This document shows, one piece after another, positions 47,027 to 57,600 of a stretch of 64,000 nucleotides of DNA (position 1 is the first letter of the stretch; every line of letters begins with the position of its first letter). A program made the translations under genes and the position numbers. Where the stretch lies: positions 1,116,001 to 1,180,000 of the forward strand of contig JANHCV010000006.1 in NCBI GenBank assembly GCA_025594325.1, written 5' to 3'. Origin of the DNA: Blastocladiella emersonii ATCC 22665 (taxonomy: Eukaryota; Blastocladiomycota; Blastocladiomycetes; Blastocladiales; Blastocladiaceae). The notes under the pieces are model-generated. The model searched no databases, was not told the DNA's origin, and saw only the letters and a list, made by a program, of their open reading frames with translations.

Positions 47027-49635
47027 TCAGGCCATGTCCATGTCCATGTCCATCTCCATGCCCAGCGCCGTTTCAGCACGACCGACGTCCGCGTACGCGT
47101 ACTGGGCGATGCTGTCGAGCGTGTTGGCGAGGCCGTTGGTGTCGGGGCCGCGCGCCGTCTCGTAGTCGCCGTTGCCGTCCGTGTCCTCGTACACGTAGTA
47201 CTGGCCGTCGTCGGGGTTGTGCACGACCACCGTGTCGAGCACACCGTCGCCGTTCGTGTCGAGCTCGCCCGACACCAGCTTGCCGTTGCTGTACACCGTG
47301 GCCGCGTCGGTGATGCCGTCGCCCGTCAGGTCGTAGTCCGCCTGCGTGCCGTCACGGGCAGTGTGGCGGACGATCAAGTTGGTGATGCCGTCGCCCTCGA
47401 AGTCGTACCGGTTGACGCGGTACCCGTCGTTCTCGTTGACGGTCATGATCTCCTCGGCGATCCCGTCCTCGTTCATGTCGACCGTGTGCGTGTCAATCCA
47501 GTTGGCGCGGTCCATGCGCGTGTCGATCAGGCCGTCGCCGTCGTTGTCGGCGCGGCTCTCGATGGTCTGGTTGTTGCGGACGGTCGCCGAAATGTCCATG
47601 ACGCCGTCGCCGTTCTGGTCGGCCTGGCGGACGACGGTGCCGTCGTCGAACTCGAACGTGCGGTTGTCGGTGCGGCCGTTAGCGCCAAACCTTTCGGTCA
47701 CGGTCACGCCCGCCGCGTCGTCGCGCGTGACGACCGTCTCGACGAACCCGTCGCCGTCAGTGTCGGTGCGCGTCACCTTGCTGGTGAACGAATCGAAGTG
47801 CAGGCGCTCCGTCTGCGACGACAGGCCCGCGAGCGCGTCGAAACGCGGGCCTGCCTCCGGCTCGACGCGGCCGACGTCCGTGTAGGCGTACTTGGCGAAG
47901 CCGTCGATCCGGCTGGCGAGGTCGTCCGCGGCGCCGCCGGGCCCGCGCGCCGTCTCGAAGGTGCCGTCGAGGTCCGTGTCGTCGAACTTGTAGTACTTGC
48001 CGTCCTCGGGGTTGAGCACGACGCTCGTGTCGAGCTTGCCGTCGCCGTCCGTGTCGAGCGTGCCCGCCACGAGCTTGCCGTCGCGGTACGTGGTCGTCAG
48101 GTCGGCGACGCCGCCGCCCGTAATGTCGTGCTGCGTGTAGGTGGCGCCGTCGGCGTAGCGGAACACGGTCGTGTTGATCTTGCCGTCGCCCTCGAAGTCG
48201 TACTTCTCGATGGTCACGCCGTCCTGCTCGTTGCGGGTCGACGTGAACTCGGCGATCCCGTCCTCGTTCATGTCGGTCGTGTTGGTCTCGATCCCGTTCG
48301 CGTCCGTCGACATGCGGTAGTCGATCTTGCCGTCCAGGTCGTTGTCAGCGCGCGCCTCGATCACCTTGCCATTGCGGTACGTCGCCGACACGTCCATGAC
48401 GCCGTCGCCGTTGTAGTCGGCCTGCGCGACGCGCGTGCCGTCGGCGAACTCGTACACGCGGTTGTCGACCTGCCCGCTGCGCCCAATCACGTCCGTGATG
48501 GTCACGCCCGACGTCGTGTCGCGGAACACAACCGTCTCGTTGACGCCGTTGCCGTCGCGGTCGAGCTCCGTCACGGTCGTCGTGCTAATGTTGAGCTGCA
48601 CGTTTGACGCCTGCGTCGACAGACCCTCCTCCTGGCCGAAAACAATGACGTTGGGACCGCCGGGTTGCGGGGCGGCGGTCGCGCTGGCCGAGGCCGCGGC
48701 ACTGCCGTCAGGCTGAGGGAAGCCAGGAGCAACGTTGGGCGGCTGCGGGAAGCCGGGGGCCACGACGGGGGCGGCGTCGCCGCCGTCAGGCTGCGGGAAG
48801 CCGGGCGAGATGGTCGGCGGCTGCGGGAAGCCGGGAGCGACGATGGGGGCGCCGCTGCCGCCGTCGGGGTGTGGGAGAAGGGGCGCGACATCGCCGCCAC
48901 CGCTCACCACGTCGACCACGTCGTCGGCGCAGTGCGCCGCAGCGTCTGACGAGAAGGCGGGCGTGTAGATGAGCTCGGTCTGCGTGGCCGCGACCGTCGC
49001 GTTGCCCGACGGATCGGCGAGCGCGGCGGCGTCCGACCAGGTGATGCCCGGGTTCTCGCCGAGCACCGAGACGAGCGCGGCGGTGAAGGTGCTGCCCGTC
49101 TCGCCCGACGTGGGCTGCCACGTGTTGCCCGACGCGATGCACACGACGCTGCCCGTGCCGTCGAGGCACGACAGGTCAATGTCGGCGGCCACGTCAGACG
49201 CGCTGGTGTCGATGGCCATGGTGAACTTGGCGCCCTCGGGCAGCGTTGCGAGGATGTCGCGGACCTCGGCCTCGGTCACGGCGCGGTCCGACGCCTCGAT
49301 GAAGTTGCCCTCGCCCGCGGCGCCCTTGCCGGAGAAGGAGAAGAGCAGATCGTCGCCGGGCTGCGCGTTGGCGACCATGTTGCGCAGCGCGCCCACAATG
49401 TCGTCGTGCGTGACGTGGTCCTTTATGTCGGTCAGCGTGGTGACCTCCTCGATGCCCATGCCGTGGGCCACCGTGGCCATGTTCTCGGCGTCCGTGGCAA
49501 AGCCTGCCGGGCGGGGATTCCAGTCAGCGAGCGTCCTTGTGAGGCCGTGCGGCGTGGGCGGGCGGGCGGCGTACCAGCGAGGACCTGGTTCGAACCGAAA
49601 TAGTTGATCCCGACGCAAAGCGCACTGGACGGCAT
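47027..49635 (-). CDS. catalytically dead caspase-fold protein fused to acidic Ca-binding-like repeats
   Basis: Exons 49635..49575 and 49503..47027 give 845 residues; the 71-nt intron has a GTACGC donor and a CTGAC branch point. The N-terminus ALCVGINYFGSNQ and the segment LRNMVANAQPGDDLLFSFSG match the metacaspase p20 fold. The catalytic His of SGHG is Lys (SGKG, about residue 79) and the catalytic Cys of DSCHSG is replaced in IDTSASD (about 118), so it should be inactive. Several GFPQPxxGG repeats follow at about 242-290. The rest is two tandem units of about 250 residues, each built of short strands with DxDGD- or NGDGVMD-type acidic loops like those of calcium-binding beta-repeat proteins, and each ending in AKYAYTDVGR-like sequence. 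The protein ends in Met-Asp repeats. No signal peptide was seen. The intron shows it is a resident fungal gene. Confidence 0.78.
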
Positions 49636-50612
49636 CGTGGAGATCTTGGAGAGGTGTGTTGGTGGAGCGGAGGTCGGCAAGCGAGAGGAAGTCGACGGCG
49701 AGCTGCGCTGAGGGAGAGACCGAGGCCGCGGGAGCCGCCCGATCTTGTAGGAAGGGACGCCGGGCGGGCTCGCGTGCCATCAGTTTGCGCGCGCGCAACC
49801 GGCTATCGGCTTGCTTGGTCAGGAGGGCGCGGCGCCACACGCGCGCTCCAGAAATCTTGAAATCTGCCGTGGAAGCCTCTCGCCTTCCTTGTTCCGCTTG
49901 CGAGCTCGGTTCGCCGGCGCTGCGGAACGTCCCACGCGGTGCGGGAGACGCTGCTGCGGATGCGGTCGGCCCCTGCTCCGGACGAACGGAAGCACCCTCA
50001 ACCCGCAGCGCTCCGCTGCGTTGCTGCGCCGCAGCTGCACCGATCGACGGTCATGGCCAAGGGTGAACGCCGGCGTGATCGGGGTCGGGGAGGTGGCGAC
50101 TTTGCTCGCGCGCCGGCCACCACCAGCCCAGCTCAGCCCAGTCGAGTGTGCGGTGCAGCATGAGCGGGTGCGCCGTCCCTGCCGATGAAGATCTCGACTT
50201 GCTCGAATCTCCTCCACGCTATGATGAACGAGCAATGATCCGGCTATGATGGCCGCCATGCCGCAACACAAATCGTAACTTTTCATCGTCGCGTTCGAAG
50301 GCAGCGATACATACTGTGCGATGTGTCTATTCCTCGCACTCTCGCACTCACAAACCGCCTTGCGAGCGCCGGCCGCAAAGACGAAGTCGGCCGCCCCGCC
50401 CTGTCACTTCCATCACCACGCGTTGCGCCACACTGACCGCTGTTGCGTGCGTTAATGCGGCTCCTGATGGAACGGTTGCTCGACCTAGGTCGCACTGCAC
50501 GGCCAGCCGCGGCGAACCCGCTCGGACCCAACGAGCGAGCGGGCGGACACGACGAGGTTCGAAGGGGAAACATCTATTCAGACTCGATCAATCAATACAC
50601 TCGCTCGCCGGC
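49636..50612. other. spacer upstream of the pseudo-caspase gene
   Basis: No gene was seen. The region carries the second copy of the dispersed repeat (50387..50436). Open frames on either strand are low-complexity. Confidence 0.45.
50387..50436. repeat. dispersed 48-bp repeat, copy 2
   Basis: TCGGCCGCCCCGCC, CTGTCACTTCCATCAC and ACGCGTTGCGCCACACT follow in the same order as at 46802..46850, with three or four substitutions and one inserted base. Confidence 0.75.
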
Positions 50613-53600
50613 TCACAGCTGCATCGTGAACTCGCCGGGCTGCGGGACCTGGAGGAGCTGTTCGAGCTCGGACGCGGACATCTGCTGCTGCTGCTGCTGC
50701 GGCCGCGGCGGACCCGGCTCGCCCGCGTCCTGCTGCTGCTGCTGCTGGCCGAACACCGCCGCCGCCGCCGCGCTGCCACCCGCGCCGACCATCGGCAGAC
50801 TAAAGTCGTTGGCTCCGGGCATCGCCATCATGGCCGAGATCGCCGCCGCGGCCGACGACGTCGACGCCGCCTGCTGCGGGAGCTGCTGCGGCGGTAGTGG
50901 TGGGGAGATACTCGTGCTCGCCGCACCCGCCGAGTGGTTGTGGCGACCGAGCGCGTTTTCGGGTGACCGGCTCGCCCCCGACCCCTGATGCTGCTGCTGC
51001 TGCTGCTGGATGAACTGCTGCGGCTGCGATCCCAGGGCCGGCGACGGCATGCCCATGGACATGGACATGGACGCGAGCACCTGGCTGGTCAGGGCCGGGG
51101 GCATTTGAAAACCCGACGACGAGGTGGGCTGCTGCGACTGCGACTGCGACAGGTGGGCGAGGCCGAGCGCGGATCCCGACGCGTCCGGGTTGCGCGAGAA
51201 CAGGTCGACCTGCGCCGCGAGCTCGGCGACCGTTGGCGCGCCGAACGTCGTGTTGAAGGCGGTCGGGAGCGACAGGCCCGCGAGCTGGAACGTGTCGCCG
51301 CCACCACCACCGCCGCCGGGCGTCGAGGTCACCGGCTGCTGCTGCGGCATGGTGTTGAACGGGGTGCCGCCGTGCTGCTGGTGATGCTGCGAGTGGTGCG
51401 AATGCGTATGCTGGTGTGGGTGGTCGAGGTACGACCCGTCGCGCTGCGACGGCACGACAACCGTGACGCTGGCGAGCGCGGCCGCCGCAGCAGCCTGGCG
51501 CTTCTGGGCGAGGATCCCGCGGAGCTGCTTGACGATCGCTTCGATACGCAGCAGGTCGTCGGCGACGATCCAGAAATCCCGCCGCACACGCAACAGCGCG
51601 TTCTCGAACCACGCAATCACGGTATCGAGCGCCGGGTACGCGGCCTCGATATTCCCACCCGCGGCCGCACCAGGTTCACGCGTCATAGCGGGACACGCGC
51701 ACACGGGTGCGGCGTCGATGTGGCCCTCGGTGACGAGCGACAGGGCGAACTCGGCGACGACGCGCAGGATCCACGACACGGGCGGCGCCGAGTGGACGGG
51801 CGCAACGGCCGTGACGACGCGCACCATGTGCCACCGCTCGCGCGGGCATGTCTCGATGTACATGGACGCGTTGAAGAAGACAAAGTTGCCGAACAGCCAC
51901 CAGCAGATGGCCTCGCGCGGCAGCCGCGAGATCAGCGCCGTCGTCCATGCGGGGTCCGGGTGGTCGATCGCGTGCCACCCGTGCGCTGCCGCGCGCCACG
52001 CGCGCGCCGCGCGGTGCAGCGAGCCCAGGCTGTCGCCCATGGACGACATGCCCTGCGCGGGGGTTGCCGTGACGCCCGCGATGCTCGGTGGCGGGGCACC
52101 CGGCCCAGCTCCACCCGCGGCAGCAGCGGCAGAGTCGGCGACCGAGGTCGCCGACGCGGTATCAGGTTCGGGTCGACCGAGCGGCTCGTCGGGGCGCGAC
52201 CGCGCGAGTCGCTGCTGTCGGCGCCACTCGTCGCGGATCCAGACCTCGATGCGGCACAGGAGCGTGATGGCGCCGAGGAACCCGGCGTGGAGGACGGACG
52301 TCTGGAGCGGTGCGCCAGGGATATCGGGGAACCGGGGCGCGGGCGGGAGCTGCTCGATGGCCTCGAGCGAGAGCTGCGGCGTGGCGCACACGGGCCCGGC
52401 CGTGTTGAGGACGGCGGCGAGGCGGTCAAGCGCGTACCCGGTCCAGAACAGGCGGCTCAAGATCTCGTCGGAGAAGGGCGCGGGCGGGGACAGGTGGCGG
52501 TTGTTGCTGTAGTCGCGGTTGGCGAGGCTGGTCAGGGCCTGCGCGGCCATGCTCATGCACATGTACCCCGCGGCCATGTGGTTGCGGAAGTAGTAGAACA
52601 TGGCGAGCAGCTCGAGCGCCATGCACTCGTGGATGCCCATGGCGACCGACGACGCGATCCGCGGCATGATCATGGCGTGCGCCCGCTCCGCCAGCTTGTC
52701 GGGGCGCGGCGCGAACAGCAGGTCCGTCTTGGACTTGCCCGAGCCCGCGCTCGCTGCGCTGGTCGCACTCGCTGGCGACGTCGGCTGCTGGTCGGCGCTG
52801 TTGCTGGAACCCGCGCCAGTGGCAGCGGCAGCAGACGGAGGTGCCGGGTGCGCCGGGTTGGGTAGCGGGCCGCCACCAGGGACCATGAGGTACAGCGACG
52901 TGACGGCGAACAGCGCGTAGAGCAGGTACGCGGGCACCTTGCCGGCAGCGAGATCGGCGCGAAACTCCTGCTCGGTGAAGACGGGAACGAGCGGGTAAAA
53001 GTGCGTGAAGAAGGTGGAGAGGTGGATGTCGAGGTGTGCCGCGGGCAGCGTGGCGAGATCCACGAGCTGCGCGGCCGCAGCCGTCTCGGCAGAGGGCCCA
53101 TCGGCGCGGACGTCCGGGTTGAGAATGTCCTGGCCGGGGAACTTGTACGGGCGCGGGGCGGGCCCGACACTCGCAATCGGCGGCGGCGGGGGCGGTGGTG
53201 GCGGAGGCGGCGGAGGCGAGGGTCGGCGGCCGACGTTGGTGAGACGGGCCTCGATGGCGACGCCCTGGTCCGTGTAGATGCGGTCGACCGAGTCGCCCGA
53301 CCCGCCGCTGCCGGGCGGCGCGTGGTACGGCGGCTGCTGCCACTGCTGCAGCTGCTGGAGGTGGTGCTGCGGCGGCTGGCGCGTGGCGGCAAACGAGACC
53401 GGCGAGTCGACGGGCGTCGGGACCATGCCCATGGCGCCGCCGAGCGCGGGGTCGCTCGCGGATCCGTCGTCATGCTGCGTGCGCGCGCGTTTGCGGGCGC
53501 CGGGCGGGGCGGCGGCGGACAGGCTGCCGTTGGCCAGTGGTGGGACCTGGACCGGGTGGTTGAGGATGGGCAGGGATCCACCGCCGCCGTTTCCGTTTCC

Positions 53601-54298
53601 GCCTGCGCCGGCGTAGTTCTGGAACGGATCGAGATGGGCACCGGGCGCCGACGACTGGGTCTCGAGGAGGTGCGGGATACTCGCGGCGTGCGGGTGGTGC
53701 TGGTGATTCTGGTGCTGCTGCGGGTAGAAGCCGTGACCGGCGGGATGCTGGAGCTGCGGATGGTGGTGCTGCGGCGGCGGACCAAAGAGCTGTTGCTGCT
53801 GCTGCTGCGTCAGGGCAGCAATGGCGTCGTAGTGGCTCGAGACGGACGGCGGCGTATGCTTGGCCTTGCCGGCCGGCCTCGCCGCGCGCGAGGCGGACGC
53901 CGGCGGGGCGCTGGGCTCGCCCGGGCGGCGTTTCGGCCCGCGCTTCTTCTCGACGCCGTACACGCAGTCCTCGCCGAAGCCAACGCAGCTACACGGTCAT
54001 CGTCGTGAGCCTGTGTTGCGATCGCGGGAGCGTCGGAGAGTTCAGCGTACCGCTCACAGGGTCGGTTCCCGTCGCAGCGCTTCTTGCGGCGCTGGCAGCC
54101 GAGGCACGCCTTGGCCATGCGGCTCTCGGACAGGTCGGCGTCGGTCGGCTGCTGCTGCAGCTGGATCGCGGCGGTGGCGGGCGAGTCGCCGCCTCCGCCG
54201 CCGCCAGTGCTCAGTGCGCCGGTCGACGACTGCGCCGAGACCGAGGCCGACGATGACGCATTGGTGTTGCTGCCGGTGGCAGCGTCGATTGAATCCAT
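50613..54298 (-). CDS. Zn2Cys6 fungal-specific transcription factor
   Basis: Exons 54298..54051 and 53988..50613 give 1207 residues. The 62-nt intron (GTACGC donor) splits the zinc cluster, and splicing restores it. ACLGCQRRKKRCDGNRPCER continues into CVGFGEDCVYG, giving C65-x2-C68-x6-C75-x5-C81-x2-C84-x6-C91, the canonical binuclear cluster. The basic KKRGPKRRPG linker follows. Gln/His/Pro-rich stretches flank a fungal_trans middle homology region at about residues 403-610 (FFTHFYPLVPVFTEQEF, the LFWTGYALDRLAAVLN helix). The C-terminus is again Gln-rich and probably an activation domain. The target pathway cannot be read from sequence, and no catabolic or secondary-metabolite cluster is adjacent. 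The start at 54298 is the first ATG in frame. Confidence 0.9.
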
Positions 54299-54641
54299 GG
54301 GTGGGTCGGGAAGCGCAGAGATCCGCCCGCCGAGCACGGGGCGGCCGAGTTCACGTCGGGCGGGCGGCGCGCGCGCGGTGTTGGGCGGGAGACGCGAGGA
54401 GGGCGACGGCAGCCGTGTGCACCAAGTCGCGGGACGAGATGGGTGACGCGTGCGCCCAGAGTATCATGGACGGGGAGCAATGGAGGAGGAGTGGGGGTGG
54501 CTTTCATCAAGGGCGGGCGCCGACCGCATGCGGCGGGGCCGCCAGCATGAAAGTTCAGCTTGGCCCTGCGTGGGCCCTGCCGGGCGCGACGATCATGCAA
54601 TGACGAGGATTGTATGGCTGCGCCACGCTGCGCGCTACGCG
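54299..54641. other. spacer between the Zn2Cys6 factor and the LRR/IQ gene
   Basis: A 343-bp GC-rich gap that must hold the promoter of the Zn2Cys6 gene and the 3' end of the LRR/IQ gene. TGCGCCACGCTGCGCG near 54619 recalls the GCGCCAC motif seen elsewhere. Confidence 0.4.
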
Positions 54642-57600
54642 TTACACAACCTCCCCTGGCCTTGGTGGCGGCGGCGGAGAGACCGCGGCGGCGAAGGCGG
54701 CGGCCCGCCCCTTTCCGCCGCCGCCGTCGTTAGCTCCTCCGCCGCCTCCGCCGCTTCCGCGCTGCCCTCCGCCGCCCTTCCGTGGCGGCGCCACGCGCGG
54801 GACGAACGCGTCGGCCTTGGTGCTCGCGCCGCCAAAGTCGACGTGCAGCGGGACGCCGAACCGGATGAGGTGCCCGACGAGGTCGCGGTCGAGGCACACG
54901 TCGGCCGCGGACTTGTCGCCTCCGACGGCGCGCCCGCCCGCGACCACCGTGGCGCGCGGGAACACGGGCGGGAACGCCGTCGACTCGCGCGCGAGTGCCG
55001 CGCGGCGCCGGACCGCCTGCTCGACGAGATCGGGCCTTGCCACGGGCACCGCGTCCTGCACCTCGACCACGGACTGGTACAGCGCGCCGATGCGCGACTG
55101 CGACAGGTCCCACTCGAACTTGATAGGCGGCGGCGGGGTCTTGGCGCGCTCGGCTTTCGCGGTGGGTGCGGCGGGGTTGAGCGGGGCGAGCGGCGACTGC
55201 GCTTTGCCCGGGGACGTCGGTATCGGGAGCACCGCGGGCGTCGCGGGACACGACGTGGTGGCCGGGGCGATGGCGCTGACGCTGACGCCGTCCGGGATCG
55301 GGAGCGCGTCAACAGCAGCGCCCGGCCGGAGCAGCGAGAAGAGCTGCGTCTCGCTCGCCGCCGCGCTGCTGGCCGCCGTGGAGACGGCCGCGGCTTGGAT
55401 CGATGCGCGCCGCGAGGCGCCCGGTGCGCGGGCGAGGATGGACGCGCGCCGCGACGCGATCGAGTTCTTGCGGATCGTCGTGATCCACTTGAGCGGCTGC
55501 TCGTCGGCCAGGTCGCCGAGCTCGTCGTCTTCTTCCTCGAGCATGGTCCCGTCCACGCTCATGCGCCGCTTGGGCTCCGTCTTGAGGAGCGTCTCGCCCG
55601 AGTACGTCTCGAGCACTGGGTCGGTCGCTGCCGCGTTGGTTGTCGTCTCCTCCTCGGCGAGCTCGTCCTCTTCGCCCTCGGGCAGCGGCGGGAGGTGCGC
55701 AAACTCGTCGCCGTCGTCGTCCTCGTCGTCAGCATCGCTGCCCGCGCTCGCGCTCCTGCGTCGCCGCCCGCCGCCGCGACTGGCGCGCCGCTTGTGTCCT
55801 TGCCACTCGAGAGTCGGGTCCGACGGCTCGTTGCCGCTCTCGCCTTGTAGCGGTGGTGCTGGATCCGAGCCCGCTTCGCCCGGCGTCACGACAACGCCCG
55901 GGACCCCGTCGTCCACCGCCGACGCCGTCCTCGGCTCTTCGTGCGCCGCGAGGGACGCCGGCAACCCCGTGAGCACACCTCCGCCCCCGCCACCCGTCCT
56001 CCGCTTCGCCGCCACGCCCTCGAGCTTCCTCGCCGCAACCTCCTCAGGCGACGGCCCATCAATCACCTGCTTGGCGTACACCTCCATCTGCCGCCGGCGG
56101 GACTGGATGAGCTTGACCGTCTCGTTGGGCACGCGCCGCGCGCCGATCACGTCCATCTTGGGCAGCCCGCCGAGCATCGCCGCCATGCGCGCACCGAGCC
56201 CGTACCCGAGCCCCGCGAGGTGCCGCCCGGCGTTGCGCGACGCCAGCTCGGACGTCTGGGTGCGCGATCGCCGCGGCGCGTGGGGGTGGTGGGAAGACGA
56301 GGTGTCGAGGGTGAACTTGGACTTGGGCACCGTGTCGCCGTGCCCGCGCAGCGTCGTCGCCGCGAACGTGTGGTCCGCGGCCGCGTGCGCTTCGTCGTCG
56401 TCGGTCGTCGCTGAGATGAGCGAGGACGCCGCCGGCGCGGGGGCGGCGGTGCCGTCGAGGGTCTGGGTGAGCCACGCCGTGGTCGGCGCGGGCGGAGGGC
56501 TCGCGTCCTGCGGTAACTTCGCGACGTGGCTCAGCAGGTCGTCGCGCGACGAGAACTGCTCGAGCACCGCGTCTAGTCGCTTGAGTACTGAGTCGTCGAA
56601 CAGGACGTCCAGGTCGGCGGTTGGTTCCAGGTCGCCGAGCTCGCCCAGATCTACACGGATCCCCGCGTCAGTCGTGGCCATCGTGTAGAGTCGCATGCAC
56701 GACGTACCCTCGAGATCGCTATCCTCGCCCGCACCCTTCTTCTCGTCAGGCGGTGTATGCAGGTCCCGCCTGCCGCGGATAAAGTCCACAATCCGGCGGA
56801 CCCGGTGCGCGCGCCAAACCGCCTGGATCCGCGTCGCCGCCGCGGCCCTCCTCCGCTCCTCGGCCAACGCCTTACGGACGCGGTAATCGCGGAACGCGCG
56901 CTGAATGAGGACCGCGCCGACGATCGCGCGGCCGACCCAGTGGCGGACGAGGAACCCGCGGCACTGCGCCTGGAACCGCGTCATGTGCAGCGGCGCGAAC
57001 GCGTCGAACAACTTCCCCCGCGCAGCGTGGTACACGGCGTGCGAGCAGTCGGGCAGGTTGCCGTCCAGGCACAGCCGGCACAGCGCCGTCAGCTGGCTGT
57101 ACGCGTGTGCCTCGCGCATCGCGGCCGCGGCGGCGGCGTCGGGGCCTTGGTCTGCGTCATCGTCGGCGGGAGGGACGGTCGTGGTGGCCGCGGGTGCGAC
57201 ACCGTCGGCGGCCGTGGGTGGCGGGTCCTTTTGCTCGGACGGCGAGTTGGACAGGATCTGCATCACGTCGCGGAAGTACACGTGGATGTCGCCCATTTTC
57301 TACACGGCCCACGCTCGTGTCAGTGGCCGCGGTCCGTGGCCGAGTGACGAAGCGTACAATCGCGAGCTGTGCCGCGTCGTTCAGAACCTGCTCGAGCATC
57401 TCAGCGTCGCCCGGCCTACCCATTGCGCCCATCCGTGAGCCATCATCCAGTCCACTCGAGCGAGATCAACGCACCGAACCGGGTCCTTGACCTTGTTGTA
57501 CCGGCCGTACAGCGCGCCGAGGAGGACGCGGTACAGCAGCCCGTTGTGGTTATCGCCGGCGACCTGGCGCTCGGCGACGACGCCGTCGAGGTCCAGCCAC

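Noticed and set aside
47219-48607. 462-codon plus-strand frame opposite the caspase-like gene
   Set aside because: Mirror of the acidic repeats (Val/Asp/Arg pattern); the minus strand encodes clear DxDGD loops.
47027-49635. Bacterial contamination as the source of the acidic-repeat gene
   Set aside because: It has a spliceosomal intron with the same GTACGC donor type as its neighbours and lies between fungal genes.
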